A stretch of DNA of 64,000 bases. Source: JBBROS01 sp963792675. Lineage in GTDB: Bacteria > Pseudomonadota > Alphaproteobacteria > Acetobacterales > Acetobacteraceae. The notes under the pieces are model-generated. The model did not search any database and was not told the DNA's origin. It saw nothing but the letters and a program-made list of their open reading frames with translations. Of the stretch, positions 42,392 through 52,895 are shown piece by piece. Each line of letters opens with the position of its first letter. Position 1 is the stretch's first letter. The stretch covers positions 1,426,001-1,490,000 of the forward strand of contig CAWBWT010000002.1 in NCBI GenBank assembly GCA_963792675.1, in the 5' to 3' direction. The translations under genes were made by a program, and so were the position numbers.

Positions 42392-43735
42392 ATGGAGTAC
42401 GTGCGAAGAATGTCCCGCATCATCCAGCGCAGCCTGCGCGACACGCCGGACGTGGCGGTCGGCGGCGACGGCATCCGCCTGCATCTGGCCAGCGGCCGCA
42501 GCGTGATCGACGGCTCCGGCGGCGCCGCCGTCGCCTGCATCGGTCATGGCAACAAGCGGGTCGCCGAAGCGATGGCGGCGCAGGCCGGCCGGGTCGCCTA
42601 CGCCCATACCGGCTTCTTCTCGTCCGAACCGGCCGAGGCGCTGGCCGACATCCTGCTGGAGCACGAGCCCGGCGGCCTCACCCACGCCTTCTTCGTCAGC
42701 TCCGGCTCGGAAGCGATGGAGGCCGCGATCAAGCTGGCCCGGCAATACTTCATCGAGATCGGCCAGCCCGGCCGCACCCGCTTCATCGCCCGGCGGCAGA
42801 GCTACCATGGTACCACGATCGGCGCACTGTCGATCGGCGGCCACACCGCGCGACGGGCGCCGTACGAGCCGATCCTGAGCCCGGCTTTCAGCAAGGTCTC
42901 GCCTTGCTTCGCCTACCACCACCAGGGCTCGGACGAGAGCGACGCGCAGTACGTCGCCCGCCTCGCCGACGAGTTGGAGGCCGAGTTTCAGCGCCTCGGA
43001 CCCGACACGGTCGCCGCGTTCTGCGCCGAGACCGTGGTGGGGGCGGCGACCGGCTGCGTCACCGCGCTGCCCGGCTACTTCCCGGCGATGCGGGCGGTGT
43101 GCGACCGGCACGGCGCGTTGCTGATCCTGGACGAGGTGATGTGCGGCATGGGCCGCACCGGCACGCTGCACGCCTGGGAGCAAGAAGGCGTGGTCCCCGA
43201 TATCCAGGCAGTGGCCAAGGGTCTCGGCGGCGGCTATGCGCCGGTCGGCGGGATCCTGGTGGCGGGCCGGGTGATCGCCGCGCTGCGCGATGGTTCCGGC
43301 GGCTTCCTGCATGGCCAAACCTACCAGGCGCACCCGGTCGCCTGCGCCGCCGCACTCGAGGTGCAGCGCATCCTGCGCGAGGACGACCTCGTCGCCAACG
43401 TCGCGCGCCAGGGCGAGACCTTGGAACGCCTGCTGCTGGAACGGTTCGGCAACCACCACCGGGTCGGCGACATCCGCGGCCGCGGCCTGTTCCGCGCGCT
43501 GGAGTTCGTGTCCGACCGCGCCGGACGCACCCCGTTCGACCCGGCCGACGGCATCGCCGATCGCGTCAAGCAAGCGGCGATGGACCGCGGCCTGGCCGTC
43601 TACCCGTGCGTCGGCACCGCCGACGGCGTGCGCGGCGACCACGTCATCGTGGCGCCGCCCTACACCGTGGACGCCGCCGACCTGGCCGAGATCGTCGGAC
43701 GCTTGGGCGAGGCGGTCGACGCCGTGTTCGCGTGA
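42392..43735 (+). CDS. Class III aminotransferase
   Basis: ATG 42392 or 42410 may start this about 447-residue protein; neither has a strong ribosome-binding site, and homologues tend to begin at MSRII, which would be 42410. It shows SSGSEAMEAAIK near 103, QSYHGTT near 136, LILDEVMCGMGRTG with Asp near 247, and Schiff-base K276 in AVAKGLGGG. The Gly-rich KGLGGGYAPVGG is typical of the acetylornithine/gamma-aminobutyrate-like aspartate aminotransferase family. It is the third class III enzyme in the window. Substrate not defined. Confidence 0.87.
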   Translation: MEYVRRMSRIIQRSLRDTPDVAVGGDGIRLHLASGRSVIDGSGGAAVACIGHGNKRVAEAMAAQAGRVAYAHTGFFSSEPAEALADILLEHEPGGLTHAFFVSSGSEAMEAAIKLARQYFIEIGQPGRTRFIARRQSYHGTTIGALSIGGHTARRAPYEPILSPAFSKVSPCFAYHHQGSDESDAQYVARLADELEAEFQRLGPDTVAAFCAETVVGAATGCVTALPGYFPAMRAVCDRHGALLILDEVMCGMGRTGTLHAWEQEGVVPDIQAVAKGLGGGYAPVGGILVAGRVIAALRDGSGGFLHGQTYQAHPVACAAALEVQRILREDDLVANVARQGETLERLLLERFGNHHRVGDIRGRGLFRALEFVSDRAGRTPFDPADGIADRVKQAAMDRGLAVYPCVGTADGVRGDHVIVAPPYTVDAADLAEIVGRLGEAVDAVFA

Positions 43736-43771
43736 CAACCCGTCCACCCCTGTCCACAGCTGTCTTGGTCA

Positions 43772-43886
43772 GACTCGATCCGACCATCCACGGGGTCCAC
43801 CCGCCCCGGAAGTTCGCCACGGGGAGCATACAGGACAGCGGGCGAACACAGCGGCACCGTCGCTGCATGGATGATCGGATCGAGTC
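43772..43886. repeat. Widely spaced inverted repeat in the gap before the chalcone-isomerase-like gene
   Basis: GACTCGATCCG at 43772-43782 is repeated inverted as CGGATCGAGTC at 43876-43886, 93 bp apart; both are followed by a CGACCAT or similar string. The 43736-43978 gap contains no gene. Such paired DP-type palindromes (encoding GLDPxIH in passing) are common REP-like elements in alphaproteobacterial genomes. It may form a stem or be a small mobile remnant. Confidence 0.6.
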
Positions 43887-43978
43887 CGACCATGGCGATA
43901 GACGTGCGGAAGCCCGATGTTGATCGAGTGTGCAGGGTCGTGCGTTAGTTTCCGGTCCATTCCGACCGGAGCCGACCG

Positions 43979-44551
43979 ATGAAGCGTGTCCTTGCTGCCC
44001 TCATGTTGAGCCTGTTCTTCGCCGGGCCGGGGCGGGCTGCCAGCGTCGATGGGGTCAGCCTGCCCGATACCTATCCGTTGCCGGGGCAAACGCTGGTCTT
44101 GAACGGGATGGGCATCCGGCGGGTCACGATCTTCAACGTTCGCGTCTACGTCGCCGGGCTCTATCTCACGCAGCGCAGCCGGGACGCGCGGGCGATCTTG
44201 GCGTCGCCGCAGCCGAAGGTGGTTCTGATGCAGTTCCTGCATTCGGCGTCCAAGTCCGACGTCGAGAAGCATTACCGCGAGGGCGAGGAGCGCAATTGCG
44301 GCCACGGCGAATGCGCGGCCTCCGATGAGGGCGACTTCGAGAAGCTCATCGCCGTTACGCCCGCCGCTGCCGTGGGCGACACGCTGACCTTCATATACAC
44401 CGCGAAGGGCGTGCGGGTGCTGTTCAACGGCAAGCAGATCGCCGAGTTCGCCAATGCCGATCTGGCGATGCGGTTGCTGGCCGGGTTCATCGGCCCGACG
44501 CCGCCCTCGGAAGACTTGAAGGCGAGCCTTTTGGGCTCGCCTCCGAAGTGA
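43979..44551 (+). CDS. Chalcone-isomerase-like domain protein, exported
   Basis: ATG 43979 opens a 190-residue protein with a signal peptide ending near GRAASV. The body has the chalcone isomerase-like pattern FNVRVYVAGLYL, MQFLHSASKSDV and ADLAMRLLAGFIGPTPPSEDLKASLLG at the end. Bacterial members of this family are periplasmic and of unknown function; most lack isomerase activity. It is convergent with groEL, 6 bp apart, with a terminator hairpin inside its 3' end. Confidence 0.82.
   Translation: MKRVLAALMLSLFFAGPGRAASVDGVSLPDTYPLPGQTLVLNGMGIRRVTIFNVRVYVAGLYLTQRSRDARAILASPQPKVVLMQFLHSASKSDVEKHYREGEERNCGHGECAASDEGDFEKLIAVTPAAAVGDTLTFIYTAKGVRVLFNGKQIAEFANADLAMRLLAGFIGPTPPSEDLKASLLGSPPK
44520..44542. 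terminator. Bidirectional hairpin between the chalcone-isomerase-like gene and groEL
   Basis: AGGCGAGCC (44520-44528) and GGCTCGCCT (44534-44542) form a perfect 9-bp stem around TTTTG. It lies within the last codons of the forward gene and 15 bp past the groEL stop (44558), so it can terminate both. Confidence 0.65.
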
Positions 44552-44557
44552 ACGCGT

Positions 44558-46211
<1,654 letters not shown>

Positions 46212-46234
46212 GTTCGTTATTCCTTGTTGTTGGT

Positions 46235-46550
46235 TCAGGCGGCCTTGAGGACCGGCTCGGCGCCGTCGATGATCCCCAGGAGGTCGCTCTCCTTCATGAT
46301 CAGCAGCGTCTTCGCCGTCGAGCTTCACCTCGGTGCCGGACCACTTGCCGAACAGCACGCGGTCACCGGCCTTGACGTCGAGCGCCACGACGGCGCCCTG
46401 CTCGTTGCGGGCGCCGGGCCCTGCGGCGATGACCTCACCCTCCATCGGCTTCTCCTTGGCCGTGTCGGGGATGATGATGCCGCCGGCGGTCTTTTCCTGC
46501 GGGGTGATGCGGCGGACGACAACGCGGTCGTGCAGCGGACGGAATTTCAT
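46235..46550 (-). pseudogene. groES: 10-kDa co-chaperonin GroES, one frame break as sequenced
   Basis: ATG 46550 opens MKFRPLHDRVVVRRI, followed by the mobile loop EKTAGGIIIPDTAKEKP and DRVLFGKWSGTEVK. After KLDGED one extra base (near 46307) shifts the frame. Removing it gives LLIMKESDLLGII and a stop at 46235-46237, for 104 residues. GroES caps the GroEL chamber. The groES-groEL gap is about 23 bp. A CIRCE element is 35 bp upstream of the start, so HrcA probably controls the operon. Confidence 0.92.
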
Positions 46551-46584
46551 TGTTGTTGGCTCCGATCGGGGCTTGGGGTGAGGC

Positions 46585-46611
46585 TCAGCACTCACGCAGG
46601 GAGAGTGCTAA
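46585..46611. promoter_or_regulatory. CIRCE operator (HrcA site) upstream of groESL
   Basis: TCAGCACTC (46585-46593), nine bases, then GAGTGCTAA (46603-46611). The consensus is TTAGCACTC-N9-GAGTGCTAA; only one base of the left arm differs. It starts 35 bp before the groES ATG (minus strand), a normal place for HrcA repression of the groESL operon. Confidence 0.95.
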
Positions 46612-46675
46612 CACACCTCGCCGCCGAGCGGGGAATTAATCGTGACATTCGGGCTGTAAGCGGGGGTGCCCACTC

Positions 46676-46781
46676 GGAGGGATCCCCGGATCAAGTCCGG
46701 GGATGACGTGAGATCGAGTTCTGGGGATGACGTATTGGGTCAGAAAGAATACGTCACGGCCGGACTTGATCCGGCCATCTG
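46676..46781. repeat. REP/BIME-like palindrome cluster
   Basis: The gap between groES and the flavin monooxygenase holds CCCCGGATCAAGTCCGGGG (46684-46702), two GGGGATGACG copies, and GGCCGGACTTGATCCGGCC (46758-46776). The central TGACGTATT and AATACGTCA are inverted about 11 bp apart, so the whole folds into a large stem. GGATCAAGTCCGGGGATGACG-type strings are typical alphaproteobacterial REP elements. No gene found in 46612-46794. Confidence 0.75.
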
Positions 46782-46794
46782 TCCCCCAGGCAGT

Positions 46795-48139
46795 TTACTC
46801 TGCAGCTCGCCGGGCCTCACCGCCGAAGAACCGGTTCGCCGGGCGCGGCAGGCCGAGATGGTCACGCAGCGTCGTCCCTTCGTATTCGCGCCGGAACAGG
46901 CCGCGCCGCTGCAGCTCCGGCACCACCTGGTCGACGAACTCGTCGAGCCCGGCCGGCACCGTCGGGAACATCACGTTGAACCCGTCGCAGGCGCTCGCTC
47001 TCGAGCCACTCCTGCATGGTGTCGGCGATCTCGGACGCGGTACCGACCATCTGCAGCCCGCCATAGCCGCCCACCATCTGCGCCAGCTGGCGGACCGTCA
47101 GGTTGTCGCGCCGCGCCATCGCGACCAGCGCCGCCTGGCCGCTTTGGCCCTGGTTGGTGACGGGAAGCTCTGGCAACGGCGCGTCGAGGTCGAAGCCCGA
47201 CGCGTCGACGCCCAGCCGGATCGATAGGTTCGGCACGCCGCTCTCCGGGTGCACGAGGCTATCGAGCTGCGCCTTCTTCGCCTGGGCCTCCTCGGTGGTC
47301 GCGCCGACCACCACCAGCGCGCCCGGCAGCACCTTGAGGTGGTCGGGGTTGCGGCCGAGCGCCGTCATGCGGGCCTTCATGTCGGCGTAGAACTCCCGTC
47401 CGGCCTCGATCGTGCGGCTGCTGCCGAAAATCACCTCGGCGGTCTCGGCGGCGAGCTGCCGGCCGGCCTCCGACGCGCCCGCCTGCACGATCACCGGCCA
47501 GCCCTGCACCGGGCGGGCGATGTTGAGCGGGCCGCGCACCGACAGGTGCTCCCCCTTGTGGCCGAGCACGTGCATCTTGTCCGGATCGAAGAAGATGCCG
47601 CTGTCCTGGTCGCGCACCCAGGCGTCATCGGCCCAACTGTCCCATAGCCCGGTGACGACGGCATGGAACTCGCGGGCGCGCCGGTAGCGCTCGTCGTGGT
47701 CGATGTCCTCATCGAGGCCGAAATTGAGCGCGGCGTCCGGGTTGGCGGTCGTCACCACGTTCCAGCCGGCACGGCCGGCGCTGATATGGTCGAGCGAGGC
47801 GAAGCGGCGAGCGATGTGATAGGGCGCGTCGTAGGTGGTGGACGCGGTCGCCACCAACCCAATCCGCTCCGTCACCATCGCCAGCGCCGATAGCAGCGTC
47901 AGCGGCTCGAACGAGGTCGCGGTGGCGCTGCGGCGGAGGGCCGCCATCGACAGGTTCAGCACCGCCAGGTGGTCGGCCATGAAGAAGGCATCGAACCGGC
48001 CGCGCTCGAGCGTCTGGATGAAGCGCACCATGTGCTGGAGGTTGAAGTTCGCGTCGGGGAACGCGCCGGGCACACGCCACCACGCGGTGTGGATGCCGAC
48101 GGGGCGCATGAAGGCGCCGAGGTGAAGCTGCTTGCGCAT
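46795..48139 (-). pseudogene. Luciferase-like (NtaA/SnaA/DszA) FMN monooxygenase, frame break near C-terminus
   Basis: ATG 48139 starts MRKQLHLGAFMRPVGIHTAWW. The body is a class of FMNH2-dependent monooxygenase: FDAFFMADHLA, ERIGLVATASTTYDAPYHIARRFASLDHISAGRAGWNVVT, NFG, YADMKARMTALGRNPD, and LPELPVTNQGQSG. The frame is intact to residue about 382 (MQEWLES). A single-base change near 46995 then shifts it; the correct continuation (ACDGFNVMFPTVPAGLDEFV to FFGGEARRAAE) stops at 46795. Related enzymes act on nitrilotriacetate, dibenzothiophene sulfone or pristinamycin. No flavin reductase gene adjacent. Confidence 0.85.
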
Positions 48140-48314
48140 GGGATGGCACCGCGATCGTTGCAACGCGGATAAAGGCGCTCCCCGGTGCCGCTGCAAGATC
48201 GGCCGTGCCGGCCTCCACCAGTACGGGCTGTGATAACGCGGTTACTAAAAAGTGACAGTCCCGCAACATACAACTCGTTTCGGATCGGCTAGGACTACCC
48301 GCCGCGCGGCCGAG

Positions 48315-49604
48315 ATGTCACACTGGTTTCAGAACGAAGACGGGGACGATGTGAGAAGTGAGGTCGCGGTCGTCGGCGCCGGTCTGGGTGGTGCAGCTGC
48401 AGCTGCCGTGCTCAGCCGGGCCGGGTGCGACGTCATCGTCGTGGACCGGCACTCGACCTACCCCGCAGATTTCCGGGCGGAGCAGCTGGTGGGCTGGCAA
48501 ACCGACGCGCTGCATAGGCTCGGCCTGCTGGACGGCATCGTCGGGCAGTCTGCCCCGGCTCCGAGCGCGACCGCGACCTGCTTTGGCAAGGTCATCGACG
48601 AGACGTTCAGCCCGCATTACGGGCTCCGCTACGAGGACATGGTCAACGCCGCCCGGGCGCAAGCCTCTGGCGCGCGGTTCGTCACCGGACGGGTCGCCCG
48701 CGTCACGACCGGACCGGACATGCAGCACGTGGTGCTCGCCGACGGGGCGGTCATCCAAGCCCGGCTGGTCGTTCTGGCGACGGGCCCCAATTGCGGCGAC
48801 TTGCTGCCGCAACTCGGAATCGAGCGGCACACCCTCAGCGAGCACCACTCGCTGACCTTGGGCTTCGACGTGCAGACCTCGTCGCGGCGCGTGCTGGTCT
48901 GCTACGGCGAGCAGGCCGGCGACGGGATGGGCTACCTGACCGTGTTCCCGATCGGCGACACGATGCGCGCCAACCTGTTCTGCTACCGCGCGCCGGGTGA
49001 CCCTTGGGTCAAGGAGTTCAAGCGCGACCCCAAGCGCGCGCTGCTGGACGTCATGCCGTCCCTCGAGCGCTTGCTCGGCCCGTTCGAGATTGCCGGCAAG
49101 GTACAGGTCCGGCCGAACTCCATCCACCGCGCCGAGAACGTGCGGCGGCAAGCCGGGATAGTCCTGATCGGCGACGCCTTTCAGTCCTCGTGCCCGGCGG
49201 TGGGGAAAGGCGTCGGACGTATCCTGGCCGATCTGGAAGTCTTGCGCCGCGTCGTACCGGCCTGGCTCGGCACGCCGGGCATGGACGCCGACAAGATCGA
49301 GCAGTTCTACCAGGACCCGGCGAAATGCCGGTTCGATGCGGAGGCGCTCCGGGCGGCCGAGTATCGGCGGGCGCTGTCGACCCAGACCAGCTGGACATGG
49401 AAGGCGCACCGGGCGAAGCATTACTGCAAACGGCGCACGCTGGGCGTCATCGCCCGCGCGCTCCGTCATCGTGCGTCGTCCGGTCCGGGACCGCGGCGCA
49501 GCCCGGGGTCCGGGACGGATGGGATGGTCGAGCGCCCAACCTTCCGCTGGGGCGACGCCAAGCGCGCGGCGATCGCCATCTGGACGTCCTGGATGCTCGA
49601 CTAG
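48315..49604 (+). CDS. FAD-dependent monooxygenase/oxidoreductase
   Basis: The start may be ATG 48315 or GTG 48351, which has GGGGA upstream; an earlier GTG at 48252 is less likely. The about 429-residue protein has the FAD GxGxxG motif in VAVVGAGLGGAA, and the PHBH-type second FAD motif IVLIGDAFQSSCPAVGKG near 285. The C-terminal tail is very basic (KHYCKRRTLGVIARALRHR). It resembles UbiH/PHBH-like hydroxylases or FAD enzymes of secondary metabolism. Substrate unknown. It is convergent with the molybdopterin oxidoreductase gene. Confidence 0.8.
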   Translation: MSHWFQNEDGDDVRSEVAVVGAGLGGAAAAAVLSRAGCDVIVVDRHSTYPADFRAEQLVGWQTDALHRLGLLDGIVGQSAPAPSATATCFGKVIDETFSPHYGLRYEDMVNAARAQASGARFVTGRVARVTTGPDMQHVVLADGAVIQARLVVLATGPNCGDLLPQLGIERHTLSEHHSLTLGFDVQTSSRRVLVCYGEQAGDGMGYLTVFPIGDTMRANLFCYRAPGDPWVKEFKRDPKRALLDVMPSLERLLGPFEIAGKVQVRPNSIHRAENVRRQAGIVLIGDAFQSSCPAVGKGVGRILADLEVLRRVVPAWLGTPGMDADKIEQFYQDPAKCRFDAEALRAAEYRRALSTQTSWTWKAHRAKHYCKRRTLGVIARALRHRASSGPGPRRSPGSGTDGMVERPTFRWGDAKRAAIAIWTSWMLD

Positions 49605-49644
49605 CGAGTACGAGGCGCGCGGCAGAAACGCCGCCGCGCCGCCG

Positions 49645-51732
49645 TCACTCGGCAGCGAGCTGTCGCACCGCCTCGAGCGCCCGCATCCAGACCGCGGTGT
49701 CATGGAATACGGCGCCGCCTTTGGGTGCTGCGGGTTCATCGGACGTGAGCACGTTGATGCCCATGCCGCCGGCGAAATCGCCGTTGGGCCAGATGCTCTC
49801 GACCACGATCGTGCCGGGAAGCTGGCCGTCGACGAACTTCGCGTCCAGCACCACCTCGCCTTGCAGGTTGCCGAGCACGACCCGGCCGCCATCCACGATC
49901 CCGAGCCGCCCGGCATCGTCGGGGTGCAGCAGCGCCACCGGCCGTCCTTCGCGCTTGCGGCTGGTCGGCGTCTCGGTGAAGCTGGTGTTGAGGAAGTTGC
50001 GGGCCGGGGCGGCGACCAGGCGGAACGGATGGTCGTCGGTGGCACGGTCGGTTACGGCCCAGTGGTCGGGCAAAGCGGGCATGCCGGCGGCGTTCGGTCC
50101 CACGCTTTGCCAATCCGGCGCGAAGCGGAACTTCCCGTCCGGAAAGCCGAACCCGGTCAGGAAGTGGCTGCGCTCGAAGCTGTCGCCGGCATCCACCCAT
50201 TTGCGCTCGATCACCTCGGCGGCGCCGGGCCAGCCGGACGCGCGCAAGGTCGCGTCCACGATCTCCATCGCCGTCATGTCGAAGCCAGCGTGCCGGGCGC
50301 CGAGCCGGATGGCGAGGCCCTGCAGCACGTCGTGGTTGGAGCGGCATTCGCCCGGCGGCTCGATCAGCTTGGGCCCGACCTGCAGAAACGTGTGGCCGCC
50401 GCCACCGTAGAGGTCGTCGTGCTCCATGAACATGGTCGCCGGCAGCACCACGTCGGCGAGCTTCGCCGTTTCGGTCATGAACTGCTCGTGCACGCAGGTG
50501 AACAGGTCGTCCCGCAGCAGCCCGCGGCGGACCCGGTTGCTGTCGGGCGCCACCACGGCCGGGTTGGTGTTCTGCATCAGCAACGCGTGCACGGGGGGCC
50601 CGTCGCCGAGCTCGGTCCGGTCGCCGGTCAGCACTGCGCCGATTCGGCTCATGTCCATCTGCCGGATCGAAGGGTCGAGCGCATCGAGCCCGTCGATCAG
50701 CGTCTTGTCCCAGTGATAGATGCCGGTACCGCGGTTGTTCCAGAATGCACCGGCGCCGCGGTTGCGCCACTTGCCGGTGACGGTCGGCAGGCAGGTGACG
50801 GCGTGCATCGACACGCTGCCGTTGCGCGACCGGGCGAAACCGTAGCCGACGCGGATGTAGGCGCGCTCGGTGCGGCAGTACAGCGCTGCGAAGTGCTCGA
50901 TCTCGGCGACGGTGAGGCCGGTGATGCCGCTCGCCCAGTCCGGGCCGCGGTCGCGCAGGTGCGCCTCGAGCCGGTCGGGACAGTCGCTGAACTCGGCCAT
51001 GTAGGCGCGGTCGGCATAGCCATCGCGGAAGGCGACGTGCATCACCGCGCAGGCGAGCGCCGCGTCAGTGCCGGGGCGCAACGCCAGATGCAGGTCGGCG
51101 GTGGCCGCGGTCGGCGTGCGGTACGGGTCCACCACGGCGAACACGGCGCCGCGTTCCTTGCGGGCGCGGGTCACGTGGGTCATGACGTTGACCTGGGTGC
51201 TGACCGGGTTGCCGCCCCACATGACCAGCAGGTCGGCCTCGGCCATCTCACGCGGGTCGGGGCCGCCGTAGCGGCCGACGCCGGCCACCCAGCCGGCCTC
51301 CTGTGCGGTCGAGCAGATGGTGTTGTGCTGCCGCGAGTAGCGCATCACGTGACGCAGCCGGTTGATGCCGTCGCGCTGCACCAGGCCCATGGTGCCGGCG
51401 AAATAGTACGGCCACACCGCCTCGGCGCCGTGCCGGGCCGCGGTGTCGGTGAAGGCCGCCGCCACCCGGTCGAGCGCCTCGTCCCAGGTGGTTTCGCGGA
51501 ACTGTCCGCTGCCCTTGGCGCCGGTGCGGATCAACGGCCGGGTCAGCCGGCCGGGATGGTGGATACGCTCGGCGTAGCGCGCGACCTTGGCGCAGATCAC
51601 GCCGGCCGTGTAGCTGTTGTCGCGGGCGCCGCGCACCGTGCCGATGCGGGTGCCGTCATGCACGTCCACCTCCAGCGCGCAGGTGCTGGGGCAGTCGTGC
51701 GGGCAGACGCTGTTGCGGACCTGCAGGCTCAT
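49645..51732 (-). CDS. Molybdopterin-containing oxidoreductase (formate dehydrogenase/DMSO reductase-like)
   Basis: ATG 51732 gives a 695-residue protein. The [4Fe-4S] ligands are C10, C14, C18 and C47 (VCPHDCPSTCAL, GVICAK). Molybdopterin-binding parts include VWPYYFAGTMGL, LLVMWGGNPVSTQ, and HPFRLVAAPARNFLNTSF; the domain IV barrel ends it. There is no signal peptide or Tat motif, so it is cytoplasmic. It is not next to Fe-S or cytochrome subunit genes. The metal ligand residue is not obvious. Its ATG overlaps the stop of the DJ-1/PfpI gene (ATGA), so both are co-translated. Confidence 0.85.
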   Translation of the reverse strand: MSLQVRNSVCPHDCPSTCALEVDVHDGTRIGTVRGARDNSYTAGVICAKVARYAERIHHPGRLTRPLIRTGAKGSGQFRETTWDEALDRVAAAFTDTAARHGAEAVWPYYFAGTMGLVQRDGINRLRHVMRYSRQHNTICSTAQEAGWVAGVGRYGGPDPREMAEADLLVMWGGNPVSTQVNVMTHVTRARKERGAVFAVVDPYRTPTAATADLHLALRPGTDAALACAVMHVAFRDGYADRAYMAEFSDCPDRLEAHLRDRGPDWASGITGLTVAEIEHFAALYCRTERAYIRVGYGFARSRNGSVSMHAVTCLPTVTGKWRNRGAGAFWNNRGTGIYHWDKTLIDGLDALDPSIRQMDMSRIGAVLTGDRTELGDGPPVHALLMQNTNPAVVAPDSNRVRRGLLRDDLFTCVHEQFMTETAKLADVVLPATMFMEHDDLYGGGGHTFLQVGPKLIEPPGECRSNHDVLQGLAIRLGARHAGFDMTAMEIVDATLRASGWPGAAEVIERKWVDAGDSFERSHFLTGFGFPDGKFRFAPDWQSVGPNAAGMPALPDHWAVTDRATDDHPFRLVAAPARNFLNTSFTETPTSRKREGRPVALLHPDDAGRLGIVDGGRVVLGNLQGEVVLDAKFVDGQLPGTIVVESIWPNGDFAGGMGINVLTSDEPAAPKGGAVFHDTAVWMRALEAVRQLAAE

Positions 51733-52379
51733 GCGGCTTTTCCGGAAAGGGCAGGGGTGACGATGCCGAGCGCGAAACGGTTCGCGGCCCGGGCGCGGTC
51801 GTATTCGATGGCGACGGCGACCTCCTCGGCGGCGGGCTCGCCATAAAGCCGGGCCAGCAGATGCAAGGTGGTATCGGCGGCGAGCATCACGCCGCCGCCG
51901 GTGACGACCTCGCCGGTATCGACAAGGGCGGCCTCGCAGCCATGCCGCAAGCGGACCAGCGGCGCCTCGGTCTCGACGCCGAGCGCCATCCGCCGCGTCG
52001 TCGCGGGCCGCTCGTCCAGCAGCCCGGCCGCCTGCAGCAGCATCGCTCCGGTGCACACGGACGCCATGATCGGCGCCGGGCGGCGGCGCAGGAAGCGCAG
52101 GATCGCCGGGTCCGCCGCCGCGTCCGGCCAGCCGGCGCCGCCGGTCACGATGGCGACGTCGAGCTGCGGCGCCTCGTCGAGCGGGTGGTCCACGCTGACC
52201 CGCACGCCGCCCGCGAGCGCGACAGTGCCGGCCCGCGCGGCGAGGGTCACGGCACGGACGCCCGGCAGCACCCGGCGCGCCATCGACAGGACGCCGACGG
52301 TGGCGCCGAGATCGATCGGCTCGACGGACGGGTAAAGGACAATGCCAAACAGGCTGGCGGCGGTGCGGTCAAGCAGCAT
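51729..52379 (-). CDS. DJ-1/PfpI-type family protein
   Basis: This 216-residue protein is a class I glutamine amidotransferase-like domain. The nucleophile elbow Cys109 sits in ASVCTGAMLL; the start FGIVLYPSVEPIDLGATVGVL and VVTGGGVMLAADTTLHLL match the GATase1_AraC-type branch without the AraC DNA-binding domain. Known relatives include isonitrile hydratases and uncharacterised chaperone-like or transcription-regulator parts. It precedes the molybdopterin oxidoreductase gene with a 4-bp overlap, suggesting a common role. Confidence 0.82.
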   Translation of the reverse strand: MLLDRTAASLFGIVLYPSVEPIDLGATVGVLSMARRVLPGVRAVTLAARAGTVALAGGVRVSVDHPLDEAPQLDVAIVTGGAGWPDAAADPAILRFLRRRPAPIMASVCTGAMLLQAAGLLDERPATTRRMALGVETEAPLVRLRHGCEAALVDTGEVVTGGGVMLAADTTLHLLARLYGEPAAEEVAVAIEYDRARAANRFALGIVTPALSGKAA

Positions 52380-52415
52380 GCCGGAGTGTTACGGCGTCGG
52401 CGGATGCGGAAGCAA

Positions 52416-52895
52416 CTATTTGACGTCCAGCCCCCGGCGGCGCGCCATGCTCGCGGCGGGCCACATCTGCTCAAGCTCGTAGAACTCGGCGAAGGCCGGC
52501 ACGTCCGGCGGCAGCACCAGCCAGGGCAGCTTGGTCGAGGTGAAGATGTGCGCCCCGGGCGGCAGCGCGCCCGGTTCGTCCAGCGTGCAAACGCGCACGA
52601 AGCGGAGCTCCGGGCGGCGGCCGTAATCGCTCCAGAGCGGTGATTGGCACGCCGGACAACGGTAGACGTCGTGCGGCCGCCCGCTCGCGGTCGGCACCGA
52701 AACGGGCTCGGGTGCACCGGCCAGCAGCTCGATTGCGGTGGTCTCGATGACTGCATTGACGGCGAAGGCGCTGCCGAGCTGCCGCTGGCACTCGCTGCAA
52801 TGGCAGCAGTTGACGAACATCGGCCGGCGCCGGAGCCGGTAGCGCACGGACCCGCATGCGCATCCGCCGGCCAGTGCTGCGTCATCGTTGCTCAA
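52416..52895 (-). CDS. GFA (glutathione-dependent formaldehyde-activating)-like zinc protein
   Basis: The 159-residue protein shows the Mss4/GFA zinc sites: C12-x-C14 (GGCACGSV), CCHCSEC near 30-36, and CPAC in YRCPACQSPLW. These Cys bind one or two zinc ions. Gfa itself speeds S-hydroxymethylglutathione formation, but most relatives lack known activity. It starts with MSNDDAALAGGC and overlaps the stop of the lipid-kinase-like gene by 4 bp. Confidence 0.85.
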   Translation of the reverse strand: MSNDDAALAGGCACGSVRYRLRRRPMFVNCCHCSECQRQLGSAFAVNAVIETTAIELLAGAPEPVSVPTASGRPHDVYRCPACQSPLWSDYGRRPELRFVRVCTLDEPGALPPGAHIFTSTKLPWLVLPPDVPAFAEFYELEQMWPAASMARRRGLDVK

